This document shows positions 62,545 through 64,000 of a stretch of DNA of 64,000 nucleotides, piece after piece. The first letter of the stretch is position 1. Every line of letters begins with the position of its first letter. This DNA is from Apostichopus japonicus (taxonomy: Eukaryota > Echinodermata > Holothuroidea > Aspidochirotida > Stichopodidae), in assembly GCF_037975245.1 (NCBI RefSeq), contig NC_092568.1, positions 32,272,501-32,336,500 of the forward strand. Reading direction: 5' to 3'. A model generated the notes under the pieces. The model was given only the letters and a program-made list of their open reading frames with translations. It was not told the origin of the DNA and searched no databases. The position numbers were made by a program, and so were the translations under genes.

Positions 62545-62898
62545 GGTGGGCAACCTACGGCTGGCGGGCCACTTGCGGCCCGCCAGTGCTTTTTTGCGTC
62601 CGTGTGAGATGTCTCAAGTAAAAGAAAGAATCAATCATTTTTACATCATCACAAAACACGAGCTAGCTGCTTAGAATTTATTGGCAATAGAGATGCTGTC
62701 TGGTAGGCCTTTTATCCCCATTAATTATCAACTGTATACTGACATGTTTTTGTGAATACAGATTAAGTACACACACCTATTACTTGAAAGTCCTCGGAAT
62801 CAAAGATTTGAAATCAACAGCATGTCGTTGGTTAGGTGCGGCCCAATCAATTTTTCACTCCTTATATCTGACCCATTCATTCAAAAAGGTTGCCCACG
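62545..62898. mobile_element. Possible hAT-like non-autonomous element
   Basis: Left end GGTGGGCAACCTACGGC with nearby GGCGGGCC/GGCCCGCC palindromes, and right end AAGGTTGCCCACGGGCC; GTGGGCAACCT is inverted between the ends. GGGCAACC ends are common in hAT-derived repeats. Target duplication not found. Confidence 0.4.
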
Positions 62899-63534
62899 GG
62901 CCCTGGGCCTCGACTCTAGTACATGTACATGTGTTCTGTGTGACTGGACTCATCTCCTGTTCAAACGTAGAAGCATCTGTCAAATCCGAACGTACTAACC
63001 TGTCAGGCCTGTGATAATACATCCATGGTCTTCAATTTCAGTTATATGTTTTGAATTCTGCTAGATTTGTATAAGTATCAACTCTAAAGTTCCTATAAAT
63101 ATCGATGATGAACTCTATTATAAATCACGAATTTCACAAACAGCGCCATCATTTGTTGATTGACCTTTTATAACGCATACCTGCTTGAAGGTAGCAAACG
63201 CATTGCCTCTGTCGATGTTTCCAAAAGTTCACTGTGTATCAGTCATCATCTCTGTAACGTTTTTAAGGCGCGAATTGTTTTGAACAAGGAACCATTATCC
63301 GTACATTGATGCAACTCGAGAATGCGTCGTAGGAAATAATTATCTTTGCCCGTTTCAAAGCTTCAATAAAATTGTGAATAACCGGATAAAAATGAACGCA
63401 AACAGAAACCGTCACAATGTTTTATAGATTTAGCTGAAAATAATACGAACGGGAAGAATAGATCAACAGCCCTGTCAGTAGCAGACGACAATACAGTGAG
63501 TAACCATTCTGTGAGGAGTTAAAACAGGAGGACG
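62899..63534. other. Spastin upstream region
   Basis: Presumed promoter and 5' untranslated DNA of spastin. I see no clear TATA box. Transcription start cannot be placed. Confidence 0.4.
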
Positions 63535-63720
63535 ATGGTCTACAAATGCCTCCAAAAGGCCGCCCGAAACCCACAAAGTCCAACGTCAAAGCAAAAGCAA
63601 CTGCATATGTTTATACTGAAGAACAGCAATCCCCTCATAGGAAAAATCTTCGAATTGTCGGATACCCAGTTCTTTTTTTATTCGGCCTACTGCGGTTTCT
63701 TCTCTTCCAGTTTTGGGTAA
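63535..63720 (+). other. Upstream open reading frame overlapping the spastin start
   Basis: ATG at 63535 in a strong context (A at -3, G at +4) opens a 61-codon frame that overlaps the spastin ATG at 63546 in another register and ends at 63720. Its peptide has no motif. Ribosomes starting here would skip the first spastin ATG. Human SPAST has a comparable upstream frame. Confidence 0.55.
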
Positions 63721-63924
63721 CACTCGCACCGTATGTTTGTAAAAATAACTTTTTACAGACCCCTCGAACGGAGGTCACAGATTCAGAAAATCTGACTATG
63801 GCAGAGGAAAATACAAACGCAAGTCAGGGCGAAAGCGAACCATCGTTGGTAAGACAACGATACCACCACAAGAAGGCATTTGAGCTCATATCACAGGCCC
63901 TTCAGGTTGACGAATCTAAAACTG
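63546..63924 (+). CDS. SPAST: Spastin, first coding exon
   Basis: Spastin is a AAA ATPase that severs microtubules and shapes endoplasmic reticulum, endosomes and lipid droplets. This exon has 126 codons plus one base and ends at the donor ACTG|GTAGGA (63925). The N terminus is basic and proline-rich (MPPKGRPKPTK). SPHRKNLRIVGYPVLFLFG plus LLRFLLFQFW (about 29-57) is the conserved hydrophobic hairpin. From about residue 104, RYHHKKAFELISQALQVDES begins the MIT domain. The downstream MIT remainder and AAA domain lie beyond the window. The first ATG is weak (C at -3, C at +4). A second in-frame ATG at 63798 (Met85) is strong (A at -3, G at +4) and would give a form without the hairpin, as at human Met87. 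Identification is by eye but the match runs the whole exon. Confidence 0.9.
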
Positions 63925-64000
63925 GTAGGAACTATTTTGCAATATTTATGTTTCCAGACTGCCTAGCGTTAGAACTAGGAAGGCCTAGGCTAGCTTAGGC

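Overview
This is eukaryotic, AT-rich, intron- and transposon-dense DNA, most likely from a marine deuterostome invertebrate; an echinoderm or a relative is the best guess. The evidence is a spastin (SPAST) orthologue, two clan-3 (CYP3A-like) cytochrome P450 genes with 13 coding exons each, a Ty3/gypsy element of the Gmr1 type (integrase ahead of reverse transcriptase, a group known from deuterostomes), a jockey/CR1-like LINE, tRNA-derived SINEs and a foldback-like element. The species assignment is inference.

Layout, left to right. Positions 1-2379 hold no gene I can recognise. A 182-bp tandem satellite (about 2380-9650) is split by a complete, apparently very young Gmr1-like retrotransposon (2900-9248, minus strand): 449-bp LTRs that look identical, a 5-bp target duplication and one open 1432-codon gag-pol frame. 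A 5'-truncated LINE copy follows (9995-10459). P450 gene A runs on the minus strand from 27864 to 10741, and its introns hold minisatellites, a 385-bp tandem duplication and a class II tRNA-like SINE. The interval 27865-38070 is repeat-rich intergenic DNA with MITE-like pieces, a foldback-like inverted repeat (32295-33878), a possible C1q-domain relic and the 3' end of a dead LINE. P450 gene B runs on the minus strand from 50561 to 38071. Its introns hold two U2-snRNA-like sequences of unusual structure, a MITE and repeats with perfect DR1-type motifs. From about 51860 to 62410 lies a repeat block: two (AT)n-tailed SINEs flank a nearly full-length but broken LINE (about 53260-61968), which is itself split by a 4.1-kb TA-flanked DNA element (55301-59433) carrying remnants of a SAM-domain gene. 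The first coding exon of spastin (63546-63924, plus strand) closes the window.

The two P450s share intron positions and nearly all exon lengths, so they are a tandem duplication. Both look intact (508 and 506 residues), but gene A has lost the acidic I-helix residue normally used in oxygen activation. The observations most worth following are the U2-headed chimeric RNAs, the SAM-gene-bearing DNA element with subterminal GGGTCA repeats, the young Gmr1-type insertion, the spastin dual-start arrangement and the I-helix change in gene A. All exon limits were read by eye from splice consensus, reading frame and comparison of the two paralogues; no alignment was run.
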